A DNA stretch of 64,000 nt from a bacterium (GTDB taxonomy: Bacteria > Zhuqueibacterota > Zhuqueibacteria > Residuimicrobiales > Residuimicrobiaceae), in the NCBI GenBank assembly GCA_029565685.1, contig JAKQNR010000022.1:310001-374000 (forward strand), given 5' to 3'. The notes beneath the pieces are model-generated. The model was not told the origin of the DNA and did no database searches. It was given only the letters and a program-made list of their open reading frames with translations. Positions within the stretch are counted from its first letter, which is position 1, and each line of letters opens with the position of its first letter. The translations under genes were made by a program, and so were the position numbers. Below are positions 9,674 to 16,709 of the stretch, piece by piece.

Positions 9674-9705
9674 TTAATTAAATTCAATATTTAAAGGGGT
9701 ACGCT

Positions 9706-10974
9706 ATGGCCCGGAACAGCAGTGTGATGAAATCCTATCAACTTGCGCACGAACGCTATGCTGAACTAGGGGTTGATACGGATAAGGCTCTCGAACTGTT
9801 GAAACAGATTCCGATCTCGATTCAGTGTTGGCAGGGCGATGATGTCGTTGGGTTCGAAAAGGCTGATTCACAATTCGGCGGCGGCATTCAGGCTACAGGC
9901 AACTATCCCGGCCGAGCGCGTACAGCGGACGAACTGCGTCAGGATTTCGAGATGGCGAAGAGCCTGATTCCCGGCAATCATCGATTCAGTTTACATGCGA
10001 TCTATGCCGAGACCGACGGCAAACGGGTTGAACGCGATGAGATCGGTCCCGAGTATTTTAAAAACTGGGTCAGTTGGGCTAAGGCGCAGAATTTAAAGCT
10101 GGATTTCAATCCGACGTTTTTCGCTCATCCCAAAGCGGACAGCGGCTACACCCTTGCTCATCGCGACAAGACGATCCGGCAGTTCTGGATTCGCCATGGC
10201 ATCGCCAGCCGCAGAATCGGCGCTTTTTTCGGCAAAGCGTTGGGTTCGCCGGCGGTCACCAATTTGTGGATTCCGGATGGCTCTAAAGACGCACCGGCAG
10301 ACCGTAAAACGCCGCGTGAAATTCTCAAAGAATCATTGGATGAAATCTTTGCCGAGAAAATAGACCCGCGTCACAACCTGGATGCGGTGGAGTCCAAGCT
10401 GTTCGGCATCGCTTCTGAAAGTTATGTGGTCGGCTCTCATGAGTTTTATTTGGGCTATGCCATACAGAACCGATTGTTGCTCACGCTGGACGCCGGCCAT
10501 TTTCACCCCACCGAAGTCATCTCGGATAAACTCTCCTCGGTATTAACCTTCTTGGATGAAGTGCTGCTCCATGTCAGCCGCGGCGTACGCTGGGACAGCG
10601 ACCATATCGTCATTGTCAGCGACGAATTGCAGGCTATCGCCCAGGAGATCGTGCGCGGCAAATACCTGCGCCGCGTGCATATCGGTCTGGACTTTTTTGA
10701 TGCCAGCGTCAACCGGGTTTGCGCCTGGGTCATCGGCACTCGCAGCATGATCAAAGCGCTGCTTCTGGCGCTGTTGGAACCCATTTCCCTGCTGCGTAAG
10801 CTGGAAAACCAGGGCGATCTGTCCGGCCGTCTGGCCCTACAGGAAGAGATTAAAACTCTGCCCATGGGCAGCGTCTGGGATTATTATCTAGCTGAACAGG
10901 ATCTCGCCGTCGGCATGGGATGGATGGACCAGGTGCGAAGGTATGAGCGTGAGGTTTTGTCGAAACGTAATTAG
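9706..10974 (+). CDS. rhaA: L-rhamnose isomerase
   Basis: Converts L-rhamnose to L-rhamnulose in the cytoplasm, the first step of phosphorylative rhamnose catabolism. The 422-residue product is co-linear with Escherichia coli RhaA (419 residues): shared blocks include [28 protein letters not shown]-like [63 protein letters not shown] and [14 protein letters not shown]. The metal-binding E, D and H residues lie in these blocks. It heads the microcompartment gene series, 51 bp before the first BMC-P gene, so rhamnose is the likely substrate that feeds the compartment. It has no N- or C-terminal helix suggesting encapsulation. Confidence 0.97.
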   Translation: MARNSSVMKSYQLAHERYAELGVDTDKALELLKQIPISIQCWQGDDVVGFEKADSQFGGGIQATGNYPGRARTADELRQDFEMAKSLIPGNHRFSLHAIYAETDGKRVERDEIGPEYFKNWVSWAKAQNLKLDFNPTFFAHPKADSGYTLAHRDKTIRQFWIRHGIASRRIGAFFGKALGSPAVTNLWIPDGSKDAPADRKTPREILKESLDEIFAEKIDPRHNLDAVESKLFGIASESYVVGSHEFYLGYAIQNRLLLTLDAGHFHPTEVISDKLSSVLTFLDEVLLHVSRGVRWDSDHIVIVSDELQAIAQEIVRGKYLRRVHIGLDFFDASVNRVCAWVIGTRSMIKALLLALLEPISLLRKLENQGDLSGRLALQEEIKTLPMGSVWDYYLAEQDLAVGMGWMDQVRRYEREVLSKRN

Positions 10975-11025
10975 CCGCGGCACATGCCGCTGAGCTCTCA
11001 GGTTGGATAGCGAGGTGCGTATAGA

Positions 11026-11331
11026 ATGGAACTAGCTGTTGTTCAAGGATCCGTGGTTGCCACGGTCAAAGCCGACAAGCTCAAAGGCCGCAAGTTGCTG
11101 ATCCTCAACATCGCCGGTCCTGATGCCAAGCCGACCAACACATTCGTCGTTGCGGTGGATACCGTGGGCGCGGGCGAGGGAGAAATGGTTTTATTGGTGC
11201 GCGGCTCCTCCGCACGGCAGTCGTCGGATTTGGCCTCTGTGCCTACGGACGCAAGCATTATCGCAGTGGTGGATGCCATTGAATGGAATGGCCGAACAGT
11301 ATTTAAAAAAGAAAAACAAGGCCGCTCATGA
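11026..11331 (+). CDS. BMC-P pentameric shell protein 1 (EutN/CcmL family)
   Basis: A 101-residue EutN/CcmL/PF03319 protein: VVQGSVVATVKADKLKGRKLLI at the N-terminus, then VAVDTVGAGEGEMVLLVRGSSAR, which is the family hallmark G-x-G-E/D-x-V-L-(V)-x-x-G-S-S-A-R. BMC-P proteins form pentamers that close the twelve vertices of the icosahedral shell. It is the first of three such genes in a row; the ATG of the next overlaps its stop (ATGA), so the three are translationally coupled. The initiating codon context is weak (GCGAGGTGCG upstream). Confidence 0.95.
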   Translation: MELAVVQGSVVATVKADKLKGRKLLILNIAGPDAKPTNTFVVAVDTVGAGEGEMVLLVRGSSARQSSDLASVPTDASIIAVVDAIEWNGRTVFKKEKQGRS

Positions 11332-11600
11332 AACTGGCGCGTGTTATCGGCCGCGTGTGGGCGACCGTCAAAGAACCTAAACTGACCGGCGTGCAGTTGT
11401 CGGTTATTCAACCGGTCAACGAAAAGCTGGAAAAGATGGGTTCACCTCTCATCGCCGCGGATATTCTCAACTCAAAGGAAAACGATCTGGTTTATTGGGT
11501 CAGCGGCGCTGAAGCCACTTTTCCACTGCCGGATCGGCAAATACCCAGCGACGTAAGCATCGTCGGCCTGGTTGACAGATTGGATACCCCTGCCTTATGA
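11328..11600 (+). CDS. BMC-P pentameric shell protein 2
   Basis: A 90-residue EutN/CcmL-family protein. It starts LARVIGRVWATVKEPKLTGVQL, like carboxysome and Eut vertex proteins, and has the core ENDLVYWVSGAEATFPLPD, where the family's G-x-G-D/E has drifted to S-K-E-N-D. The divergent core suggests a specialised vertex, or a protein that forms mixed vertices with its two neighbours. Coupled on both sides by ATGA overlaps (11328-11331 and 11597-11600). Confidence 0.92.
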   Translation: MKLARVIGRVWATVKEPKLTGVQLSVIQPVNEKLEKMGSPLIAADILNSKENDLVYWVSGAEATFPLPDRQIPSDVSIVGLVDRLDTPAL

Positions 11601-11896
11601 TCCTGGCGCGAGTCATCGGCAGCCTGGTAGCGACCATCAAGCATGACAGCTATCAGAACCGAAAAATCATGTTAGTCAAACCGATTTCGCCCGATGGACA
11701 GATGAAATCTCTGCTCATGGTGGCTGTGGACACAGTCGGTTGCGGCGTCGGCGATACGGTGCTGGTGGCCTCAGAAGGCCGTGCGGCCATGGAGCTTCTT
11801 GGTCTGAAAAAGCGGCCGCCGTTGCGCAGCGTCGTCACCGCTATCGTCGATCGGATCGATTATGCGCCGACCTCTCCTGCGGGGGGATCTTCATGA
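11597..11896 (+). CDS. BMC-P pentameric shell protein 3
   Basis: A 99-residue EutN/CcmL-family protein. It begins ILARVIGSLVATIKHDSYQNRK and holds VAVDTVGCGVGDTVLVASEGRA, an intact family hallmark, and ends in a short Pro/Ser tail. Three non-identical BMC-P genes in tandem recall the planctomycete/verrucomicrobia-type (PVM) loci, which also handle rhamnose and fucose. The next gene starts inside its stop codon (ATGA at 11893-11896). Confidence 0.95.
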   Translation: MILARVIGSLVATIKHDSYQNRKIMLVKPISPDGQMKSLLMVAVDTVGCGVGDTVLVASEGRAAMELLGLKKRPPLRSVVTAIVDRIDYAPTSPAGGSS

Positions 11897-12600
11897 GCCT
11901 GGCGCTGTCGGCTGAAGAAAAAGAAAGACTGGTGCAGCTGATCACTCGGGAGGTTCTGGCCGAATTGCGTGCGCAAGGGCCGCTTCTGTCCGAAGCGAAG
12001 GCGACCGATTCCCCTCTCTCCGGCCAAACCATGTTTCTGCCCAACCGGCTGATCTCAATGCAGGTTGTGCAGCCGTTGGCTGGCCGAGCCGTTCGAACGG
12101 TTTTTATCACAGACAACGCCCTGATCACCGCGGCCGCCAGAGATCTATTGAAAGAATGGCGCATCGCTGTGCAGCGCCAACCCGCGGCCACGGCAGTGCA
12201 CGCCTCGCCACAGACGGGCGTGGTGGCGCTTCTTGCCCCTGTGCTGTACCGCTTTCAATGGCAGACTGTTCAGCAGGCGTTCAACCGGCTTCCCTACGTT
12301 TTGGAGAAAATCGAGACCGGTGAGACCAAGGCGATGGAGGCTGCCGCGGCAATAGCAGCCGGAGTGCAGTCAGGCCGCTATCAGGCCGGCATCATCCTGG
12401 ATGACGCGGTGTCCCGCTTTTTGCCTATTCTGCAGCATGAGGATCGCATTCAGCCGGTGATCGGCTGGAGTTCAGTGAACGTTAAAATGCGGCCGGCGCC
12501 GTTGCAAAGCAATGTGCTGTTAATCAACCGGCGTTCCATGGGCGCAAAATATCTCGCTGATATGATCGCTGCATGGCTGGCGGTTTCTCCGCAAGATTGA
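11893..12600 (+). CDS. RpiB/LacA-like protein with N-terminal encapsulation-type helix
   Basis: A 235-residue protein. Residues 4-26 (SAEEKERLVQLITREVLAEL) form an amphipathic helix of the kind that targets enzymes into microcompartments, followed by a Pro/Ser-rich linker of about 20 residues. The rest is diverged. The C-terminal part, with NVLLINRRSMGAKYLADMIA and WL, resembles the end of the RpiB/LacA/LacB sugar-phosphate isomerase fold (NVL-x-x-G-x-R-x-x-G-x-x-L-A). The catalytic Cys and the GTG loop of real RpiB are not obvious, so enzyme activity is doubtful. The start at 11893 is favoured because it is coupled by ATGA to the upstream gene; a longer in-frame start at 11740 would overlap a shell gene by 150 nt. 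The fold call is tentative; the BMC association is firm. Confidence 0.6.
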   Translation: MSLALSAEEKERLVQLITREVLAELRAQGPLLSEAKATDSPLSGQTMFLPNRLISMQVVQPLAGRAVRTVFITDNALITAAARDLLKEWRIAVQRQPAATAVHASPQTGVVALLAPVLYRFQWQTVQQAFNRLPYVLEKIETGETKAMEAAAAIAAGVQSGRYQAGIILDDAVSRFLPILQHEDRIQPVIGWSSVNVKMRPAPLQSNVLLINRRSMGAKYLADMIAAWLAVSPQD

Positions 12601-12661
12601 TCCTGTTCCTTTGTAACCCGCCAATGGAAGGCAAGACTGATTTCAACATGCAGGAAAACGC

Positions 12662-13978
12662 GTGCTTTTAGATCAAGTAAAACAGGCAGGGGTGGTCGGC
12701 GCCGGCGGCGCCGGTTTCCCGACTCATATAAAACTGCAGACTCAGGTTGAATATTACCTGGTCAACGGCGCAGAGTGCGAACCGTTGATGCACAAGGATC
12801 GCGAGCTGATGTGCCGTTTTTCTCGGGAGATCGTTCAAGGGCTGCAATGGGCGGCCGACTGCGTTCACGCCGACAAACGGATCTTTGGCATCAAATCCAA
12901 GAATCAGTGCGCCATCGAGGCGCTCAAAACCGCCATCGGGACCAGCTCGGTTTCCATTCACGAATTCGGCGACTATTATCCGGCCGGCGATGAGTATGAA
13001 CTGGTCTATGGCATCACCGGCCGGCTGATCCCTCCCCAGGGATTGCCCCTGGAAGTCGGTGCGGTGGTGAACAATGTTGAAACTTTGTTCAATATCTACC
13101 AAGCGGCTCAAGGCCGGCCGGTCACTGATACCTTTTTAACCATCACCGGCGCAGTAAAGCGGTCGATGACCACGCGGGCGCCCATTGGCATGCAGGTTCG
13201 TGATGTGCTGGCTCTGGCCGGCGGCCCGACTCTGTCCAGCTACCGCATCATGGAAAGCGGTTTGATGATGGGCCGCCTGCTGCCTGATGATTCGCAGCCG
13301 GTGACCAAAACCACCGGCGGACTGATCGTGCTGCCCGCTGATCATCGCTTGATCCAGCGTTATACCACGCCGCCCAGAGTCATGGATCGCATCGGCCACT
13401 CCGCCTGCGACCAATGCAGTTATTGCACAGAGCTGTGCCCGCGCTATCTCTTGGGCTATGACGTGCAGCCGCATCTGGTCATGCGCAGCCTTGGCTTTAC
13501 GGCCATGGGGACAGAATTGTGGAATACCCATGCGCTGCTGTGCTGCCAGTGCGGCATCTGTACACTGTACGCTTGCCCGGAAGGACTATATCCACGTGAA
13601 GCCTGCCTGCGCGGTATGACCGACCTGCGCGGCAAGGGACAGGGCAAGTGGCAGGGCTCCAAGCAGGTGAGCGTGCACAGCATCAAAGACAGTCGGCGTG
13701 TTCCGGTCAAACTGCTCATGCGTCGTCTGGGGGTGATGGACTATGATGCCCATGCAGAATTTGTCGAAACGTCCGCTCATCCTGAACAGGTGCGCATTCT
13801 CTTGAAACAGCATGTGGGCGTAGCTGCAGAGGCAGTGGTCAAAGCAGGTGAAAAAGTGGAAAGAGGCCAGCTCATCGGCCGGATTCCAGAGGGCAAACTG
13901 GCAGCGGCCGTTCATGCAAGCATCTCCGGGATTATCGCCGAGGTGACCACCGAAGCGGTGACCATTCGGGCAAAATGA
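12662..13978 (+). CDS. pduS: PduS-like RnfC-type Fe-S flavoprotein of the microcompartment
   Basis: 438 residues, close to the 451 of Salmonella PduS. Visible parts: the NADH/FMN-binding GVVGAGGAGFPTHIKL (residues 10-25), an NGAECEPLMHKDREL motif as in RnfC, the SLBB region, and two Fe-S cluster sites: C-D-Q-C-S-Y-C-x3-C-P from residue 249 and C-C-Q-C-G-I-C-x4-C-P from 294. PduS is a corrin reductase in Pdu compartments and is thought to move electrons with the BMC-T protein PduT, whose gene is next here. No B12-dependent diol dehydratase is present, so electron export or NAD+ recycling is the more likely role. The GTG start (12662) has only a weak ribosome site; an ATG is not available in phase nearby. 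Confidence 0.9.
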   Translation: MLLDQVKQAGVVGAGGAGFPTHIKLQTQVEYYLVNGAECEPLMHKDRELMCRFSREIVQGLQWAADCVHADKRIFGIKSKNQCAIEALKTAIGTSSVSIHEFGDYYPAGDEYELVYGITGRLIPPQGLPLEVGAVVNNVETLFNIYQAAQGRPVTDTFLTITGAVKRSMTTRAPIGMQVRDVLALAGGPTLSSYRIMESGLMMGRLLPDDSQPVTKTTGGLIVLPADHRLIQRYTTPPRVMDRIGHSACDQCSYCTELCPRYLLGYDVQPHLVMRSLGFTAMGTELWNTHALLCCQCGICTLYACPEGLYPREACLRGMTDLRGKGQGKWQGSKQVSVHSIKDSRRVPVKLLMRRLGVMDYDAHAEFVETSAHPEQVRILLKQHVGVAAEAVVKAGEKVERGQLIGRIPEGKLAAAVHASISGIIAEVTTEAVTIRAK

Positions 13979-14031
13979 CAACGGACGATTCGGGTTCGTT
14001 GCAAGTCGTTTAACCTGGAAAATAAGCAACC

Positions 14032-14577
14032 ATGACAAGCTTGGGATTGATTGAACTGAACAGCATCGCCGCAGGATTTTCCATCTGCGATACGCTGTTA
14101 AAAACCGCGAATGTGGAACTGGTGCTCAACCGGACCATCTGTTCCGGGAAATACATGATCATTGTCAACGGCTCCGTGGCGGCGGTGCAGGCGAGCATTG
14201 CCGCCGGGCGTCAACAGTGGCCTGAGGCGGTGATCGATTCCATGGTCATCGCCAACGTGCACCCTTCCGTGCTGCCGGCATTGGCCGGCACCCATGAAGG
14301 AGCACAGACCGGCAGTCTGGGCGTGATCGAATCCTTTTCCGTGGCCTCCCTGCTGGAGGCGGCTGATGCTGCGGCCAAAGCAGCGGATGTGACTCTGCTG
14401 GAGATCCGCCTGGCCATGGCGTTGGGCGGCAAAGCTTTTGTAACATTGACCGGGCAGGTTTCTGCGGTGCGGGCTGCGGTAGAAGCCGGCGCAGCGTTGG
14501 TGGCGGAAAAGGGATTGCTGGTGAACAAGGTCGTAATTCCTGCTCCGGCTCAGCAACTTTATCAAAACTACATTTAA
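14032..14577 (+). CDS. pduT: PduT-like tandem BMC-T shell protein with pore cysteine
   Basis: 181 residues made of two BMC folds (PF00936), about 5-85 and 98-172. It aligns along its length with Salmonella PduT: GLIELNSIAAGFSICD, LLKTANVELVLNRTICSGKY, IANVHPSVLPALAG and the ending EKGLLVNKVVIPAP. Cys37 in the RTICSGK loop matches the PduT Cys38 that binds a [4Fe-4S] cluster in the trimer pore. It probably lets electrons pass through the shell to or from the PduS-like protein encoded 53 bp upstream. It would form trimers that look like hexamers in the shell facets. Confidence 0.95.
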   Translation: MTSLGLIELNSIAAGFSICDTLLKTANVELVLNRTICSGKYMIIVNGSVAAVQASIAAGRQQWPEAVIDSMVIANVHPSVLPALAGTHEGAQTGSLGVIESFSVASLLEAADAAAKAADVTLLEIRLAMALGGKAFVTLTGQVSAVRAAVEAGAALVAEKGLLVNKVVIPAPAQQLYQNYI

Positions 14578-14598
14578 CCAATCGGGAAGGTTTTGTAT

Positions 14599-15270
14599 AT
14601 GGCTTTACAGCAGGACGAACTGGCCAAACAGGTTGAAAAGATCGTCCGTGAGGTGATCGACTCGGTGCTGCAGGAACAGGATCCAATGCGCATTCCCATC
14701 GGCATTTCCGCCCGTCATCTGCACATCACCCAGGAGCATCTGGAAAAGCTGTTCGGTGCCGGCGCGCGGTTGACCAAACTGAAAGATCTGCCCCAGCCAG
14801 GTGAGTTTGCCGCCAATGAGACGGTTACGGTGATCGGGCCCAACCGGCGGGTGTTTGAAAAAGTGCGCATTCTGGGGGATATCCGCAAAGCGACGCAGCT
14901 GGAGCTGGCGTATTCCGACGGCATCTATCTGGGCATGAAGCTGCCGCATCGCATGTCGGGCAATACGCAGGGCTCTGCGTCGTTCGCCATCGTCGGCCCC
15001 AAGGGCGCACTGTATCTGGAAGAAGGCGCCATCCGCGCCATGCGGCATATCCACATGAATCCAGAGATCGCGCAAAAGTTCGGCGTCCGTCACGGCGATC
15101 TGGTGAGCGTTCGCACGGTGGGTGAGATGAGCGTGACGTTTAACAATGTGGCCATCCGCGTTGGAGAAAAGTTGAATCTGTACATGCATATCGATACGGA
15201 TGAGGCCAATGCCGCGGGTATGACCGCAGAAAATTCCTATGGCATATTGATCAAAGAGCGGAGCCGATAA
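14599..15270 (+). CDS. pduL: PduL-type phosphotransacylase
   Basis: 223 residues. It converts an acyl-CoA plus phosphate to acyl-phosphate and recycles CoA inside the compartment. The N-terminal helix QQDELAKQVEKIVREVIDSV is an encapsulation peptide like that of Salmonella PduL. The two PF06130 domains follow: IPIGISARHLHIT with Zn-binding histidines, LPQPGEFAANETVTVIGP, LGDIRKATQLELA, and in the second domain IRAMRHIHMNPEIAQKFGV with the HIH zinc motif and MHIDTDEANAAG at the end. The ATG at 14599 is used because GGGAAGG lies 8 nt before it; an upstream TTG at 14593 is less likely. A substrate such as lactoyl-CoA or propionyl-CoA fits, but the enzyme that makes it is not in the window. Confidence 0.95.
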   Translation: MALQQDELAKQVEKIVREVIDSVLQEQDPMRIPIGISARHLHITQEHLEKLFGAGARLTKLKDLPQPGEFAANETVTVIGPNRRVFEKVRILGDIRKATQLELAYSDGIYLGMKLPHRMSGNTQGSASFAIVGPKGALYLEEGAIRAMRHIHMNPEIAQKFGVRHGDLVSVRTVGEMSVTFNNVAIRVGEKLNLYMHIDTDEANAAGMTAENSYGILIKERSR

Positions 15271-15488
15271 TCCTATCGGCTTTCCATTCGAGTCGCTGTG
15301 AGATGAAAGCGGGCAAAGGGGTGGGCGCCTGTGGTCTCTGTCGACAGCGAGCAAATCCCCGGCGCCGCAGCCGAGCGGAACGGAGAGGAGAGGCCTGTTG
15401 TCTGCAAACCACACTAGGAAGACAACTGTGATTTGTTTGATTTCAATTTTTAACCGTAAAGCATTAACCCTGTGAAAGGAGTTGTACC
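15271..15488 (+). other. Non-coding gap in the BMC locus with hairpins
   Basis: This 218-bp stretch between pduL and the BMC-H gene has no good ORF on either strand that fits the locus. It holds a GTTGTCT/AGACAAC hairpin (15397-15403 and 15420-15426), several GC-rich self-complementary blocks (GGCGCC twice, 15329-15366), and a strong ribosome site AAAGGAG at 15475-15481. It may contain a separate promoter or a processing/attenuation site that raises expression of the major hexamer. I could not match it to a known riboswitch class. Confidence 0.4.
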
Positions 15489-15773
15489 ATGGCACAAGAA
15501 GCGTTGGGCATGATCGAAACCAAGGGATTCGTCGGCGCCGTCGAGGCGGCTGATGCGATGGTGAAAGCGGCCAATGTCAAGATGATCGGCAAAGTGGCGA
15601 TCGGCGGCGGTCTGGTCACCGTGCTGGTGCGCGGAGATGTGGGCGCGGTCAAAGCGGCGACGGATGCAGGCGCAGCGGCGGCGGAAAAAGTGGGTGAGTT
15701 GATCTCTGTTCACGTTATCCCAAGACCTCATCAGGATGTGGAGATGCTTCTGCCCGGCAAGTCCGATAAATAG
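15489..15773 (+). CDS. BMC-H hexameric shell protein (PduA/CcmK family)
   Basis: 94 residues with one BMC fold (PF00936): [21 protein letters not shown], then [31 protein letters not shown], and [14 protein letters not shown] at the end. The pore loop is I-G-G-G, a small polar-free pore suited to small metabolites. This is the only BMC-H gene in the window and so the likely bulk facet component. A good ribosome site and its own long upstream gap suggest higher expression than the flanking genes, as needed for the major shell protein. Confidence 0.97.
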   Translation: MAQEALGMIETKGFVGAVEAADAMVKAANVKMIGKVAIGGGLVTVLVRGDVGAVKAATDAGAAAAEKVGELISVHVIPRPHQDVEMLLPGKSDK

Positions 15774-15788
15774 CGTGGAGGCCACGTC

Positions 15789-16586
15789 GTGCAAAACTCG
15801 ATCCATGCTTTAAAAAGAGATATCGTCGAAGTCGGCCGACGCGTATACAACCGCGGTTATGTTGCTTCCAATGATGGGAACATCAGCGTGCGGGTGGATG
15901 AAAAACGCGTGTTGATCACTCCCACCGGCGTGAGCAAAGGCTTTATGAAAGTCGAAGATATCATCCTTGTCGATTATGACGGCAACGTCTTATCCGGCAG
16001 CAAAAAGCCTTCCTCCGAGGTTTTTATGCATCTGCGGATGTATAAAGAGCGGCCGGACGTGAACAGCGTCTGTCATGCGCATCCGATTCATGCCACCGGC
16101 TTTGCCGTGGCGGGAATCCCCCTGGACCAATGCGTCCTGCCGGAAGTGGTGGTGGCGTTGGGCAGCATTCCCTTGATCGCCTATGGTACGCCGGGGACCG
16201 CCGAATTCTTTGAGCCGGTCCTGCCGTACGTCAAGAATCACGATGCGTTTCTGCTGGCCAACCACGGCGCTCTGACCATCGGCAAAGATCTATTCAACGC
16301 CTACCACAAGATGGAGACGTTGGAGCATTTTGCCCATATCGCGTTTGTCGCCATGCAGGTGGGCAGCGTGCATGTGCTTAACACACAGCAGGTGGAAAAG
16401 CTCTACGAGCTGCGAAAACGCTTTGGCATCACGACCGCCGGGGAGTGCAAAACCTGCGAATCCGAAGGTACCTGCCAAATTCCATCCGCCGGCGACGGGC
16501 CGCTGCAGGCCGCCACGACCCTGTCCCCTGACAAAGAGGCGATGATCGCTCAGGTCACCCGTGCCGTATTGAATCAATTAAAGTGA
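15789..16586 (+). CDS. Class II aldolase (rhamnulose/fuculose-1-phosphate type) with C-terminal encapsulation tail
   Basis: 265 residues, about 40-50 longer than FucA or AraD. Zn-dependent class II aldolase/adducin features: SNDGNISVRV, PSSEVFMH (catalytic Glu77), CHAHPIHATGF with the H96/H98 zinc pair, and NHGALTIG. It would cleave rhamnulose-1-phosphate to DHAP and L-lactaldehyde, the aldehyde for which the compartment exists. The extension holds GECKTCESEGTC (residues about 217-228), a possible metal or Fe-S site, a flexible linker, and the helix DKEAMIAQVTRAVLNQLK at the very end, a typical encapsulation peptide. The start is GTG, 7 nt after GGAGG, and 15 bp after the BMC-H gene. Rhamnulose rather than fuculose is inferred from rhaA and rhaB beside it. 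Confidence 0.92.
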   Translation: MQNSIHALKRDIVEVGRRVYNRGYVASNDGNISVRVDEKRVLITPTGVSKGFMKVEDIILVDYDGNVLSGSKKPSSEVFMHLRMYKERPDVNSVCHAHPIHATGFAVAGIPLDQCVLPEVVVALGSIPLIAYGTPGTAEFFEPVLPYVKNHDAFLLANHGALTIGKDLFNAYHKMETLEHFAHIAFVAMQVGSVHVLNTQQVEKLYELRKRFGITTAGECKTCESEGTCQIPSAGDGPLQAATTLSPDKEAMIAQVTRAVLNQLK

Positions 16587-16709
16587 CCGGCTGACGCGCG
16601 GCTCAGAGCCACGCCGCGCTGTTGCGCCTATTGTCGCGGGACGGCTATCTAGCCCGTTGCACGGCGCAGCCGTCTCTCCGGGCACTGCTGAAAGAGATAA
16701 GGATGGAAC

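Noticed and set aside
15271..15488. Cobalamin-type or other known riboswitch in the gap
   Set aside because: I could not place the B12-box or other conserved cores; only general hairpins are seen.
14605..15495. 296-codon minus-strand ORF
   Set aside because: Shadow of pduL and the following gap; His-rich, low-complexity product typical of antisense frames.
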